A DNA stretch of 64,000 bases, taken from the NCBI RefSeq assembly GCF_900109945.1, contig NZ_FOBX01000005.1, positions 310,001-374,000 on the forward strand. The letters run 5' to 3'. The notes below the pieces were generated by a model, which saw nothing but the letters and a program-made list of their open reading frames with translations, was not told the DNA's origin and did no database searches. The translations under genes were made by a program, and so were the position numbers. Of the stretch, positions 10,066 to 19,932 are shown one piece after another. The DNA is from Bradyrhizobium sp. OK095. Lineage in GTDB: Bacteria > Pseudomonadota > Alphaproteobacteria > Rhizobiales > Xanthobacteraceae. The number at the start of each line of letters is the position of its first letter. Position 1 is the stretch's first letter.

Positions 10066-12036
10066 TCACGCCGCCCTCTTCGGTGCCGGCTTGCGCTGGC
10101 GCAGGAAGCGGCCGAGCAGCTTGCGCTTGCCCTTGCGCGGGATCAGGTCGATGTCGCTGACGAGTTTTGCGCCGCCCTTGCGGCGCTCCAGCACGATCTT
10201 GCGGCTGTGGAAGGCCTCCAGCTCGACGCGATGCGCGACGCTGACGATGGTTGCTTTCGGCAACTCGCTTGTGACCATCTTCATCATCTTGTCCTGGCTC
10301 TTCTCGTCGAGCGCCGAGGTCGCCTCGTCGAGCACGACGATGTCGGGGTTGTGCAGCAGCAGCCGCGCGAAGGCGAGGCGCTGCTTCTCGCCGCCGGACA
10401 ATGTCTGATCCCACGGCGCTTCTTCCTCGATCTTCTCCTTGAGATGATCGAGGCCGACCTTGTGCAGGGCCTCGCCGATCTCCTCGACGGTCCAGTCGTC
10501 CTCGGCACCGGGATAGGCGACGGCGCGGCGTAAGCTGCCTGAGGGGACGTAGGGCCGCTGCGGCAGCATGAACAGCCGCCGGTCGGGATGGAAATTGACG
10601 CTGCCGCCACCCCACGGCCAGAGGCCTGCGATGGCGCGTACCAACGTGCTCTTGCCGGTGCCGGATTCGCCGGCGACCAGCAGCCGCTCGCCCGGTTCAA
10701 CGACGACTTCGGTCTCGCCGACCACTGCGGTGCCGTCGTCGAGCGTGACGGAGAGATCCTTCATTTCAAGCATGGCGTCATTGCTGGTCTCGCCGCGCTT
10801 GATGCGGCCAAGACCGTCGCCCTGTTCGGCGCGTTCGAGACCATCGAGCGACATCATCAGCGAGGCGATGCGGCGGGCGCAGGCGTTCCAGTCGGCGAGC
10901 CGCGGATAATTGTCGACCAGCCAGCCGAACGCGCTCTGCACGATGGTGAAGGCGGAGGCCGCCTGCATGACCTGCCCCAGCGTCATGCTGCCGTCGAGGA
11001 ATTTTGGCGCGCAGAGCAACAGCGGCACCACCGGTGCAACCAGGCTCGAGCCCTGCGACACCAGCGTGGTGCGCATGTGCTGGCCGGCGAGCCGCGCCCA
11101 TTGCCGCAGCACGTTGGTAAAGTTGCGGTCGATGCCGCCGCGCTCTTCTTCCTCGCCGCCGAGCAGCGCGATACTCTCGCCGTTCTCGCGCACGCGCGTC
11201 AGCGTGTAGCGGAAGTCAGCCTCGGCCTGGTTCTTGTCCTCGGAGACCTGCACGAACTGTCGGCCGATCGTCAGGATCGAGCCCGATGCGATGGCTGCAT
11301 AGAGGACCGCGGCAATCACGAGGAAGCCCGGAATGGTGATGTTGGAGCCGCCGAGCGTCACGGTGAGCGCGCCGCCGATGGTCCAGAGCACGACGATGAA
11401 GGTCACGGCCGACAGCAGTGCCGAGGTGACGCCGGCGAGGAAATCGACCGGCGAATCGGTCGAGATGCGCAGGTCCTCCGCGATCCGGTACTCCGGATTC
11501 TTGTGGTCGCCGTCGACGAGATTGAGCTGGTAATAGCGCCCGTTCTTGAGCCAGCGCGTCAAGACGCTTGCCGTGAGCCAGGCGCGCCAGCGCCGCTGGA
11601 TGCCCATGCGCGCAAACACCTGCGCCACGCCGAGCACGATGCTGCCGATTGCGAGCGGGAAGAACACCGCCGTCAGATGAAACACGCTTGCCGCCTCGCG
11701 CTTCTCGATGGCGTCGAAGATCGCGCGATTCCAGACATTGATGCCGTATTGGAAGCCGACGGTGAGGACGATCAGTACGCCGAGCCCGATCGAGTAGAGC
11801 CACGCCAGCCGGTCGCCATTACGGCCCCAGAAGCCGCGCGCGCTGATCCAGAAGCGCGTTAGCAAATAGTCCTTGCGGGCCTGCTCGGCCTCCTCGGGCG
11901 AGAGCTCCGGGTCTGGCTCAACGACCTCCGGCGGCGGCGGTGCGACCTCGTCGCCGTTCTCGCCCTTGATCTCGACAATGGGCGGCTTGCTGCCCTGCTT
12001 CTTGTCCTGTTCGCGCTTTCCGGCCGGCTTTTGCAT
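10066..12036 (-). CDS. BacA/SbmA-like ABC transporter with fused ATPase (BclA type)
   Basis: A 656-residue half-transporter. A charged, Pro-rich N-terminus (about 1-55) is followed by an SbmA/BacA-like membrane domain with about six helices (residues 70-330, including NVWNRAIFDAIE and YYQLNLVDG...NPEYRIAEDLR). The C-terminal ATPase has Walker A GESGTGKST, signature LSGGEKQR and Walker B IVVLDEATSALDE. In Bradyrhizobium, proteins of this build (BclA) take up plant nodule peptides and are needed for bacteroid differentiation; relatives include Rv1819c. Whether this copy is BclA or a paralogue cannot be told from one sequence. The ATG at 12036 was preferred over a TTG at 12051. Monocistronic; it lies downstream of a sensor kinase. 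Confidence 0.88.
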   Translation of the reverse strand: MQKPAGKREQDKKQGSKPPIVEIKGENGDEVAPPPPEVVEPDPELSPEEAEQARKDYLLTRFWISARGFWGRNGDRLAWLYSIGLGVLIVLTVGFQYGINVWNRAIFDAIEKREAASVFHLTAVFFPLAIGSIVLGVAQVFARMGIQRRWRAWLTASVLTRWLKNGRYYQLNLVDGDHKNPEYRIAEDLRISTDSPVDFLAGVTSALLSAVTFIVVLWTIGGALTVTLGGSNITIPGFLVIAAVLYAAIASGSILTIGRQFVQVSEDKNQAEADFRYTLTRVRENGESIALLGGEEEERGGIDRNFTNVLRQWARLAGQHMRTTLVSQGSSLVAPVVPLLLCAPKFLDGSMTLGQVMQAASAFTIVQSAFGWLVDNYPRLADWNACARRIASLMMSLDGLERAEQGDGLGRIKRGETSNDAMLEMKDLSVTLDDGTAVVGETEVVVEPGERLLVAGESGTGKSTLVRAIAGLWPWGGGSVNFHPDRRLFMLPQRPYVPSGSLRRAVAYPGAEDDWTVEEIGEALHKVGLDHLKEKIEEEAPWDQTLSGGEKQRLAFARLLLHNPDIVVLDEATSALDEKSQDKMMKMVTSELPKATIVSVAHRVELEAFHSRKIVLERRKGGAKLVSDIDLIPRKGKRKLLGRFLRQRKPAPKRAA

Positions 12037-12090
12037 GGCCGGATAACGCAAAAGAAATCAAACGGTTCCCGCGGGTTCCGCGCCCGGTGG

Positions 12091-14229
12091 TCATTCGGCG
12101 GCGCCGTCGCGCACCCGGCGCAGTCGCGCCGCTGTGTGCAGCACGCGCGACAGCTCCTTGATCGAGTAGGGCTTTTGCACGAGATCGAAACCGAGGCTTC
12201 CCTCCTGCGACAGCGCCTCGCTGAAACCGGTGGTCAGCACGATCGGCACCCCGATGCCGCGATCGCGGATCGCATGCGCGAGATCGAGCCCGGTCATCCC
12301 GGGCATCACCACGTCCGAGAACACGACGTCGAACCGATCCGCGTCCACGACCAATTCCGCCAACGCGTCGTTGGCGTTGTCGACCAGCGTGATGCTGTAG
12401 CCGAGCTCAGTGAGACCGTCGGCAGCGAAATTGGCGAGCTCGATATTGTCCTCGACCACCAGCACCGACATGCCGCTGCCGGCCGCTGCGGGGGCCGTGT
12501 TCGGCGCCTGCTGTTGCGGCAGCAAATCCGCCGGCACGCGCGGCAGATAGAGTGAGAACGTGCTGCCCTGTCCGACTTCGCTCGTGACCGTCACCTCGCC
12601 GCCCGACTGCCGGGCGAAGCCGAACACCTGAGAGAGGCCGAGGCCGGTGCCGTGGCCGACCTGCTTGGTGGTGAAGAACGGCTCGAAGATGCGCCCCAGT
12701 CGCGCGGCGGGAATGCCGATCCCGGTGTCGCCGACGGCGACGCGGACGAAGCCATGACTGCCGGTTAGATGGGTTACGGTCTCCGGAACTTCACTTGCCG
12801 CCGCGACCTTGAAGGCGATCCTTCCCTTGCCCTGCATGGCATCGCGCGCATTGGTTGCCATGTTGATCAGCGCCGTCTCGAACTGGCTGGCATCGGCATT
12901 GACCAGGCATGGCTCCGGCGGCAGCCGGATCGTGATCTCGATTGCCGGCCCGAGCAGCGTGGCGAGCATGTCGTGCAGCGACTGGATCCGCTCGCCGACG
13001 TCGAACACTTCGGGTTTCAGGGTCTGGCGCCGCGCAAAGGCGAGCAGCTGCGAGGTCAGCCTGGCGGCGCGTGCGACCGCATCCGCAATCGCGGTAATGT
13101 AGCGCTGCCGCCGTTCCTCCGTCAGCTGCGGCCGGTTCAACAAATCGACGGAGGCGCGGATCACGGTCAGCAGATTGTTGAAGTCGTGCGCGACACCGCC
13201 GGTGAGCTGGCCGAGCGCCTCCAGGCGCTGGCTGTGCTTGAGCGCCTCCTCGGCCTCGCGCCGCTTTGCAGCCTCAAGCTGGAGATGCTGGGTGCGCCGG
13301 AACGCGAAGGCGAGCAGCAGAAACAGCAGCGCCGTGGCCGGGATGCCGAATACCAGATGCTGGCCCATGGTGGCGAACCAGCGCGCGCGGATCGCGGAGG
13401 TCTCGAGCCCCGCGCTGATATAGATCGGATATTCGGCGACGCGCCTGTAGCCGATGCGGCGCTCGATCCCGTCCGATGGCCAGGCCATCGTCATGAGCCC
13501 GTGGGCGGGGTGCGCGGCGATCTCGCGCCCGACCGGCCCATTCGGGTCGAGCCGGAGGTCGCCGTCGAGCCGCGGGAAATGCGCCAGCAGCACGCCGTCG
13601 GTGCGTCCCATCGCAAAGAAGCTGCCGGGATCGGAGCCGATCCGGGCGTAGAAGCTCTCGAAATATTCCGGCAGGACCGAGGCCTGGATCACGCCGATGA
13701 AGCTGCCGTCATCGGTGTCGCGCCGCCTGCTCACGCCGAAGAAGCGCGCGCCCTGATAGGGCTGGCGCGGCGTCAGCGACGCCCCGATGAAGCTTCCGAT
13801 GTTCTGGTCGACATGGGCATAGAAATAATCGCGGTCGGCAAAGCTCTGCTCCGGCGGCGGGGAGGCGAGGCTGTTGACCAGCGATCTTCCGTTCGCATCG
13901 AAAATCCATGCCGATTTGAGTTGCGGCAGTGAATCGCTGAGCCGTTTCAGGCGCTGGTAGAGCGCCGGCTCACGCGCGCGGATGACCTCGTCGGGAAGGC
14001 CGCGCACCACCTCGTTGATCTCGGCAAGGCTGCGGTCGATGGTCTCGAACACCTTGAGCGCGTGTTCATGCGCGACATCGAGCGTGCGCTCGATCTCGCG
14101 GTCGGCGATGTCTTTGGTCGATGTGTAGGAGATCGTGGAAGCGATGCCGAACAGCGCAATCGGAAGCGCCAGGGATGCAGCCATCATCCACTGCAACAGT
14201 CTCAGCGAATTGCGTTGCGCGCCCTGCAC
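12091..14229 (-). CDS. Hybrid sensor histidine kinase with receiver domain
   Basis: A 712-residue inner-membrane signal protein. The parts in order are TM helix about 13-35, a periplasmic double-Cache-type sensor about 40-290 (FADRDYFYAHV is typical) and TM helix about 295-315. Then come a coiled linker, a HisKA-type dimer domain with phospho-acceptor His in GGVAHDFNNLLTVI, and an ATPase domain (NATNAR-type N-box as NMATNARDA, and VGDTGIGIP). A C-terminal receiver (VLVVEDNIELANF, phospho-Asp in VVFSDVVMPG) completes it. No DNA-binding regulator is next to it, so the output partner is unknown. A GTG start at 14229 has ggag upstream. Confidence 0.93.
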   Translation of the reverse strand: MQGAQRNSLRLLQWMMAASLALPIALFGIASTISYTSTKDIADREIERTLDVAHEHALKVFETIDRSLAEINEVVRGLPDEVIRAREPALYQRLKRLSDSLPQLKSAWIFDANGRSLVNSLASPPPEQSFADRDYFYAHVDQNIGSFIGASLTPRQPYQGARFFGVSRRRDTDDGSFIGVIQASVLPEYFESFYARIGSDPGSFFAMGRTDGVLLAHFPRLDGDLRLDPNGPVGREIAAHPAHGLMTMAWPSDGIERRIGYRRVAEYPIYISAGLETSAIRARWFATMGQHLVFGIPATALLFLLLAFAFRRTQHLQLEAAKRREAEEALKHSQRLEALGQLTGGVAHDFNNLLTVIRASVDLLNRPQLTEERRQRYITAIADAVARAARLTSQLLAFARRQTLKPEVFDVGERIQSLHDMLATLLGPAIEITIRLPPEPCLVNADASQFETALINMATNARDAMQGKGRIAFKVAAASEVPETVTHLTGSHGFVRVAVGDTGIGIPAARLGRIFEPFFTTKQVGHGTGLGLSQVFGFARQSGGEVTVTSEVGQGSTFSLYLPRVPADLLPQQQAPNTAPAAAGSGMSVLVVEDNIELANFAADGLTELGYSITLVDNANDALAELVVDADRFDVVFSDVVMPGMTGLDLAHAIRDRGIGVPIVLTTGFSEALSQEGSLGFDLVQKPYSIKELSRVLHTAARLRRVRDGAAE

Positions 14230-14420
14230 GGTCGCTCCGGTCCCCCGACCGCAGAGCTTACTTGAATTTCGCGCCGGGAAGGAAGCGGCTTATGGCGGGA
14301 ACCGGAGGTTGCAATCCGGCGGCGCGCGCGTAGCCCGGATAGGGAGAAAAATTTCCTAAAATCCGCACTGGCCGTAGAATGCCCCGGCCATTGGGCCGGG
14401 GGTCGAGACGTGAAGGCGGC

Positions 14421-15203
14421 CTAGATCTGGCGCTCGACCATCTTGAGCTTGAGCTCGGCGATGGCTTCGGCCGGGTTGAGGCCCTTCGGGCAGGCCTTGG
14501 AGCAGTTCATGATGGTGTGGCAGCGATAGAGCCGGAACGGATCCTCGAGATTGTCGAGCCGCTCGCCGGTGGCCTCGTCGCGGGAATCCGAGACCCAGCG
14601 GTTGGCCTGAAGCAGCGCAGCGGGACCAAGATAGCGGTCGCTATTCCACCAATAGCTCGGGCACGAGGTCGAGCAGCAGGCGCAGAGGATGCACTCGTAG
14701 AGGCCGTCGAGCTTCTCGCGGTCCTCGTGGCTCTGCTTCCATTCCTTTTGTGGCGTCGGCGAGGTCGTCTTCAGCCACGGCTCGATGGAGGCGTACTGCG
14801 CGTAGAAATTGGTCAGATCAGGGACGAGGTCCTTCACGACCGGCTGGTGCGGCAGCGGATTGATCTTGACCGCGCCGTCCTTCACGTCGTGCATCGAGCG
14901 TGTGCACGCCAGCGTGTTCTGGCCGTCGATGTTCATGGCACAGGAGCCGCAGACGCCTTCGCGGCAGGAGCGGCGGAAGGTCAGCGACGGGTCGATGTGG
15001 TTCTTGATCCAGATCAGGCCGTCGAGCACCATCGGACCGCAATCATGGGTGTCGACGTAATAGGTGTCGACGCTCGGATTCTTGCCGTCGTCGGGATTCC
15101 AGCGATAGACGCGGAATTCGCGCGTTTCAGTCGCGGCCGCGGGCTTCGGCCAGGTCTTGCCGCCGGTGATCTTCGAGTTCTTCGGAAGTGCGAATTCAAC
15201 CAT
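14421..15203 (-). CDS. sdhB: Succinate dehydrogenase iron-sulfur subunit
   Basis: Carries electrons from the flavin subunit to ubiquinone in complex II on the cytoplasmic side of the inner membrane. At 260 residues it has the 2Fe-2S set in [12 protein letters not shown] (about residue 80). The C-terminal ferredoxin cysteines are in [12 protein letters not shown] and in [17 protein letters not shown]. It is the last gene of sdhCDAB, 24 bases after sdhA, and is the succinate rather than fumarate enzyme by its WWN...YLGP block. Confidence 0.97.
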   Translation of the reverse strand: MVEFALPKNSKITGGKTWPKPAAATETREFRVYRWNPDDGKNPSVDTYYVDTHDCGPMVLDGLIWIKNHIDPSLTFRRSCREGVCGSCAMNIDGQNTLACTRSMHDVKDGAVKINPLPHQPVVKDLVPDLTNFYAQYASIEPWLKTTSPTPQKEWKQSHEDREKLDGLYECILCACCSTSCPSYWWNSDRYLGPAALLQANRWVSDSRDEATGERLDNLEDPFRLYRCHTIMNCSKACPKGLNPAEAIAELKLKMVERQI

Positions 15204-15227
15204 TTCGATAAGGCTTTCGCTGTTCGC

Positions 15228-17057
15228 TCAGTACACGCGCGCTTTGGGCGGGATGTACTGCACGTCGTTGGTCATGGTGTAGTCGTGAACCGGGCGGTAC
15301 TCGATCTTGACCTTGCCGGAGTCCTCCAGCCAGGCCAGCGTGTGCTTCATCCAGTTCTTGTCGTCGCGATCGGAGAAATCCTCGCGCGCATGCGCGCCGC
15401 GGCTCTCGGTGCGGTTGGCGGCCGAGTTCATCGTCACCACCGCCTGCGAGATCAGATTGTCGAATTCGAGAGTCTCGATCAGGTCGGAATTCCACACCAG
15501 CGAGCGGTCGGACACCGCGATGTCGGTGATGCCGCTGTGGACCTTCTCGATCAAATTCTGACCTTCGCTCAGAATGTCGCCGGTGCGGAACACCGCGCAA
15601 TTGTTCTGCATCACATGCTGCATGCTGTCGCGCAGCTTTGCGGTCGGCGTGCCGCCGGAAGCGTAGCGATAGTGGTCGAGGCGGCCGAGCGCTAGGTCGG
15701 ATGAGCTCGCCGGCAGCTCCGGCTGACTGGCATTGGGCGTGAGCTTTTCAGCGAGCCGCAGCGCTGCGGCACGACCGAACACGACGAGGTCGATCAACGA
15801 GTTGGAGCCGAGACGGTTGGCGCCGTGCACGGAGACGCAGGCGGCTTCACCGATCGCCATCAGGCCCGGAATGGTGGCGTTGTCGTCGCCATTCCGCTTG
15901 GTCAGCACTTCGCCATGATAGTTCGTGGGGATGCCGCCCATGTTATAATGCACGGTCGGCACGATCGGGATCGGCTCGCGCGTCACGTCGACATTGGCGA
16001 AGATTTTTGCGGATTCGGAGATGCCCGGCAGCCGCTCGGCCAGCACCGCGGGATCGAGATGGTCGAGATGAAGGAAGATGTGGTCCTTCTTCTTGCCGAC
16101 GCCGCGGCCTTCGCGGATCTCGATGGTCATCGCGCGCGAGACGACGTCGCGCGAGGCGAGGTCCTTCGCCGACGGCGCATAGCGCTCCATGAAGCGCTCG
16201 CCCTCGGAGTTGACGAGATAGCCGCCTTCACCGCGCGCGCCTTCGGTGACGAGGCAGCCCGAGCCGTAGATGCCGGTCGGATGGAATTGCACGAACTCCA
16301 TGTCCTGCATCGGCAGGCCGGCGCGCAGCACCATGCCGCCGCCATCGCCGGTGCAGGTGTGCGCCGAAGTGCAGGAGGCGTAGGCGCGGCCATAGCCGCC
16401 GGTCGCGAGAATCACGGTTTGGGCGCGGAAACGATGCAGCGTGCCGTCATCGAGCTTGAGTGCGATGACGCCGCGGCAGGTGCCCTGGTCGTCCATGATC
16501 AGGTCGATGGCGAAGAACTCGATGAAGAACTCGGCCGCGTGGCGCAGCGACTGGCCATACATCGTGTGCAGCATGGCGTGACCGGTGCGGTCGGCGGCGG
16601 CGCAGGTGCGCTGCGCCTGGCCCTTGCCGTAGTCCAGGGTCATGCCGCCGAACGGGCGCTGGTAGATCTTGCCGTCTTCGGTGCGCGAGAACGGCACGCC
16701 CCAATGCTCGAGCTCGTACACGGCCTCGGGCGCGTTGCGCACCATGTATTCGATCGCGTCCTGGTCGCCCAGCCAGTCCGACCCCTTCACGGTGTCGTAC
16801 ATGTGCCAGCGCCAGTCGTCCTTGTGCATGTTGCCGAGCGAGGCGGAGATGCCACCCTGTGCCGCGACGGTGTGCGAGCGGGTTGGAAAGACCTTGGTGA
16901 TGCAGGCGGTTTTCAGGCCGGCCTCGCTGCAGCCGACCGTGGCGCGCAGGCCCGCGCCGCCGGCGCCGACCACGACGACGTCATAGGTGTGGTCTTCGAT
17001 CGGATAGGCTTTGCCGTTGGTGGCGGGAGCGCCCTTGCCATTCGTCTCTGTGGCCAT
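15228..17057 (-). CDS. sdhA: Succinate dehydrogenase flavoprotein subunit
   Basis: Oxidises succinate to fumarate and reduces FAD. The 609-residue chain has the dinucleotide-binding GAGGAGLRA near residue 31 and the covalent-FAD His in [11 protein letters not shown] (about residue 62). Active-site blocks are [12 protein letters not shown] and [10 protein letters not shown], and the C-terminal catalytic region is [17 protein letters not shown]. The order and the short gap before sdhB show one transcript; the gap after sdhD is only three bases. Confidence 0.98.
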   Translation of the reverse strand: MATETNGKGAPATNGKAYPIEDHTYDVVVVGAGGAGLRATVGCSEAGLKTACITKVFPTRSHTVAAQGGISASLGNMHKDDWRWHMYDTVKGSDWLGDQDAIEYMVRNAPEAVYELEHWGVPFSRTEDGKIYQRPFGGMTLDYGKGQAQRTCAAADRTGHAMLHTMYGQSLRHAAEFFIEFFAIDLIMDDQGTCRGVIALKLDDGTLHRFRAQTVILATGGYGRAYASCTSAHTCTGDGGGMVLRAGLPMQDMEFVQFHPTGIYGSGCLVTEGARGEGGYLVNSEGERFMERYAPSAKDLASRDVVSRAMTIEIREGRGVGKKKDHIFLHLDHLDPAVLAERLPGISESAKIFANVDVTREPIPIVPTVHYNMGGIPTNYHGEVLTKRNGDDNATIPGLMAIGEAACVSVHGANRLGSNSLIDLVVFGRAAALRLAEKLTPNASQPELPASSSDLALGRLDHYRYASGGTPTAKLRDSMQHVMQNNCAVFRTGDILSEGQNLIEKVHSGITDIAVSDRSLVWNSDLIETLEFDNLISQAVVTMNSAANRTESRGAHAREDFSDRDDKNWMKHTLAWLEDSGKVKIEYRPVHDYTMTNDVQYIPPKARVY

Positions 17058-17060
17058 GGC

Positions 17061-17465
17061 CTACACTCCGGATGAGATCTTGATGATCGCGTAGGTCGCG
17101 GCGAGCGCGACGGCGATCGAGAAGAAATTGTTGAGCATGACCGAGATGAGCTTCAGCTTCTCGTTATGGACGTAGTCCTCGATCACCACCTGCATGCCGA
17201 TCTTCATGTGCCAGGTGCTGGCGAGGATGAAGAGCAGCATGATGACCGCGATCGGCAGCGAGCCAAGAACCACCTTGGCGCCGGCCTGGTTGCTGCCGAG
17301 CGTCATCATGACGACGACGATCACCGGCAGCATCAGCAGGGTCATCGCGACGGCGGTGATGCGCTGACGCCAGAAGTCGGAGGTGCCGGAATGCGCGGCG
17401 CCGAGATTGCGGACGCGGCCGAGGGGGGTGCGCATGCTGCGCTTCGGGGTGTCGGGTGCGCTCAT
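17061..17465 (-). CDS. sdhD: Succinate dehydrogenase membrane anchor subunit D
   Basis: A 134-residue protein with three hydrophobic helices (about 35-60, 68-92 and 103-130) that anchors SdhAB and, with SdhC, forms the quinone and heme b site. It begins with a soluble N-terminal stretch containing LGAAHSGTSDFWRQR, a block typical of alphaproteobacterial SdhD. A ligand-type His lies in STWHMKIGMQ with VVIEDYVH following. It overlaps the sdhC stop by four bases, a sign of coupled translation. Confidence 0.93.
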   Translation of the reverse strand: MSAPDTPKRSMRTPLGRVRNLGAAHSGTSDFWRQRITAVAMTLLMLPVIVVVMMTLGSNQAGAKVVLGSLPIAVIMLLFILASTWHMKIGMQVVIEDYVHNEKLKLISVMLNNFFSIAVALAATYAIIKISSGV

Positions 17466-17860
17466 CGTACACCTCCGATCGCGTAGGCAATGATCCAGAT
17501 CAGAATCGTCAGCACGATACCGCCGATCAGGGCTCCCCAGGTCAGGGCCTCGCGCTCATTGGCCTTGAAGCCGTAGCCAAGGTCCCACACCAAGTGTCGG
17601 ATGCCGCTCAACATATGGTGCATCAGCGCCCAAGTGTAGCCGAACACGATCAGCCGGCCGATGATGCTGCCGGTGAACGCCTGGACGGTGGCATAGGCGG
17701 TGTGGCCCGAGGCCGCGGCGACCAGCCACCAGACCAGCAGCAGGGTGCCGGCGTAAAGTGCGATGCCGGTGGCGCGATGGACGATGGACAGCGCCATCGT
17801 CAACGTCCAGCGGTAGACTTGCATGTGTGGGGAAAGCGGTCGTTCGATCCGTGCGGTCAT
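17462..17860 (-). CDS. sdhC: Succinate dehydrogenase cytochrome b556 subunit C
   Basis: A 132-residue membrane protein with the SdhC signature RPLSPHMQVYRW at the start, SIVHRATGIALY (quinone and heme region) and the heme-ligand block HHMLSGIRHLVWD, plus three helices. It is the first gene of the sdhCDAB operon and is preceded by a plausible promoter at 17922-17950. It overlaps sdhD by four bases. Confidence 0.96.
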   Translation of the reverse strand: MTARIERPLSPHMQVYRWTLTMALSIVHRATGIALYAGTLLLVWWLVAAASGHTAYATVQAFTGSIIGRLIVFGYTWALMHHMLSGIRHLVWDLGYGFKANEREALTWGALIGGIVLTILIWIIAYAIGGVR

Positions 17861-18368
17861 GGGCTTTTGATGTTTATGGCGGCCCGGCAGGGGGCACGCG
17901 GGGATCGCGAAAGGTCGGCTCTATTTACGGAGTCGATTTCGCCTGCGCAATCACCAAATCGCCATAAATCGAACCGCGGTTCAGCACTACACCATTGATG
18001 TAACAAGGCCAATCAGCGGCTTGGTATACCAGAGCGATGGTGTGTCGATAAAGAACGGGATATTAATTCACTCTTTGTTGGGATCGTCGAGGCGCATTGA
18101 AATCACTATTGGAACACCTCTAAACGGACCATGCCGTCCAAACTGCTGAGGGGGTCGGTCGGTCGCCTCGCCAACCCGTCCGCCGGGCGCTGGCCCGCCC
18201 TCCATCCGAACCCGTTTGGTTCGGCCCGGATATGCGCATCATGCAATCCACCCCAGCCGGGAGGCTCGGCCTGTCGACCGCGCGAATCAGATCGCCTAAA
18301 GCTCCGCACGCAGCTTTCCGCGCCGACGTGTCGGAGAAGTTGCGACCAGTCGCCGGGGCAGGTCAGGG
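17861..18368. other. Intergenic region between divergent sdhC and TauE genes
   Basis: About 500 bases with no convincing gene. The half next to sdhC is less GC-rich and holds the proposed sdh promoter. The half next to the permease contains short frames on both strands with poor codon quality and no start signals I trust. It should hold the control sequences of both transcripts. Confidence 0.6.
17922..17950 (-). promoter_or_regulatory. Possible sigma-70-type promoter of sdhCDAB
   Basis: Read on the minus strand, TTGCGC is followed after 17 bases by TAAATA, about 60 bases upstream of the sdhC ATG. The spacing is ideal and the -10 box is good; the -35 box is partial. Proposed from sequence only. 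Confidence 0.4.
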
Positions 18369-19229
18369 GTGATTGCAGGTCTTGATATCAAGGAGATCGT
18401 CGAGCTCGCGCTGTTGCTGATCGCAACCGGCGCGCTCTCGGGATTTTTGGCCGGCGTGTTCGGCATCGGCGGCGGCGCGATCCTCGTTCCGGTGTTTTAT
18501 GAATGCTTCCGCATTGCCGGCGTGCCGCTCGAGGTGCGGATGCCGCTCTGCATCGGCACCTCGCTGGCGGTGATCATCCCGACCTCGATCCGCTCGTTCC
18601 AGGCGCACTACAAGCGCGGCGCCGTGGACCTGTCGATCCTGCGCGCATGGTGGCTGCCGATCCTGATCGGCGTCGTCGCCGGCAGCGTGGTCGCGCGTTA
18701 CGCGCCGGAGCGGTTGTTCAAGATCGTGTTCGTCTGCGTCGCCTATTCTGCGTCGGCCCGTCTCATTTTTGCGCGCGACACCTGGAAGCTCGGCGACGAC
18801 CTGCCGAAGGGCCCCTTGATGCGTGTCTACGGCTTCTGCGTCGGCATCCTCTCGACGCTGATGGGCATCGGCGGCGGCCTGTTCTCGAACCTGTTGATGA
18901 CCTTCTACGGCCGGCCGATTCACCAGGCGGTCGCGACCTCCTCGGCACTCGCGGTGCTGATCTCGATCCCCGGCGCGCTCGGTTACATCTATGCCGGCTG
19001 GCCGGCGGCGGCGACCTATCCCGCCGTGGCAGCGCTGCAAGTGCCATTCGCACTCGGTTATGTCTCGCTGATCGGCGCGGTGCTGGTGATGCCGATGAGT
19101 CTCGTGACGGCGCCGCTGGGTGTCAGAGCCGCGCATGCGATGTCAAAGCGGACGCTGGAGGTCGCGTTCGGCTGCTATTTGTTCGTCGTCGGCAGCAGGT
19201 TTGCGATGAGCTTGTTGGGGGGACAGTAG
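18369..19229 (+). CDS. TauE/SafE-family membrane permease
   Basis: A 286-residue protein with about eight hydrophobic segments in two related halves. Each half has the family's glycine signature: LAGVFGIGGGAILVP near residue 28 and LMGIGGGLFSNLL near 160. Members export sulfite, sulfoacetate or other small anions across the inner membrane; some import taurine-related compounds. The substrate cannot be read from the sequence. The GTG start at 18369 gives the usual short N-terminus; no other in-frame start is nearby. It stands alone, divergent from sdhC, and is followed by a family A palindromic repeat. Confidence 0.9.
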   Translation: MIAGLDIKEIVELALLLIATGALSGFLAGVFGIGGGAILVPVFYECFRIAGVPLEVRMPLCIGTSLAVIIPTSIRSFQAHYKRGAVDLSILRAWWLPILIGVVAGSVVARYAPERLFKIVFVCVAYSASARLIFARDTWKLGDDLPKGPLMRVYGFCVGILSTLMGIGGGLFSNLLMTFYGRPIHQAVATSSALAVLISIPGALGYIYAGWPAAATYPAVAALQVPFALGYVSLIGAVLVMPMSLVTAPLGVRAAHAMSKRTLEVAFGCYLFVVGSRFAMSLLGGQ

Positions 19230-19242
19230 GCGCCACAAGCTC

Positions 19243-19330
19243 CGTCATTGCGAGCGTAGCGAAGCAATCCAGAATCATTCCGCCGAGACAGTCTGGATTG
19301 CTTCGTCGCAAGGGCTCCTCGCAATGACGG
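19243..19330. repeat. Palindromic repeat family A, copy 2
   Basis: Starts cgtcattgcgagcg, has inner arms gcaatccaga and tctggattgc, and ends ctcgcaatgacgg. It is the simple form of the element found at 1189-1310 and 63463-63551 and lies just after the TauE gene stop. Confidence 0.88.
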
Positions 19331-19405
19331 CGTTGGGAGTGCTCGCGATGCCAATCCTATCGTCGCAGTAGACGACGGAACGGTGTGAGGGCTGATCGGG
19401 TGCGG

Positions 19406-19924
19406 TTAATCCTTCAATCGCACTTCGCTATGGAGCCACGATCGGAGATCGCCGATGCCTTCGATGCGATCGGAATCGGAAAGCACTTTCAGTCGCGCGG
19501 CAATCACTTCGCCTTCGATCGCCAATCCAAGCTCTTTGCAGCGGTTCATCACGTAGGTGACCATCATCGAGGTTTTCCGCCAAGTCGGCTTCATGACCGA
19601 GAAAATGATCTCGTCGAATTGCTGCTCGGTCACTCCCGGCGGGAGCTTCACCTCATCCCATGTAAGCTCGCAGATATATGCGTATGGTTCCCGGTCGGAC
19701 TTTGGGGGCTCAAGATCCGGGTACTGCTCGTAGATCGGCTGGAGTAGCTCGTTCTCCAAAGCGCCAACGATACCGTAAAAGCTCTCTTCCAGCTTGATCC
19801 GTTCGGCTTTGCCGAGCCCGGCAATAGCCATTCGGGCTCGATCCAGTGCCGCGCAGGCATCAAGCAGGTGATGATTGATCCGGACCGCCTCATCGAGCTT
19901 CATGTCCCTCAGCCCCCGGAGCAT
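19406..19924 (-). CDS. Hypothetical cytoplasmic protein
   Basis: A 172-residue, largely helical protein with no signal peptide or membrane segment and no family I recognise. Visible features are an acidic middle (YEQYPDLEPPKSDREPYAYICELTWDEVKLPPG) and a C-terminal helix ending in LRSWLHSEVRLKD. Codon use is less GC-biased than in the neighbouring core genes, which hints at an accessory origin. The ATG at 19924 follows agggg at good spacing and lies eight bases after the stop of the malonyl-CoA synthetase gene, so the two may be co-transcribed. Confidence 0.72.
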   Translation of the reverse strand: MLRGLRDMKLDEAVRINHHLLDACAALDRARMAIAGLGKAERIKLEESFYGIVGALENELLQPIYEQYPDLEPPKSDREPYAYICELTWDEVKLPPGVTEQQFDEIIFSVMKPTWRKTSMMVTYVMNRCKELGLAIEGEVIAARLKVLSDSDRIEGIGDLRSWLHSEVRLKD

Positions 19925-19932
19925 CTGCGCCC

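Noticed and set aside
10588..11862. A 424-codon plus-strand frame inside the ABC transporter gene
   Set aside because: Antisense shadow, composition dominated by Asp, Arg and His, no motif.
18106..18309. A short minus-strand frame upstream of the TauE gene
   Set aside because: No ribosome site, low-quality composition, no match to any family I recognise.
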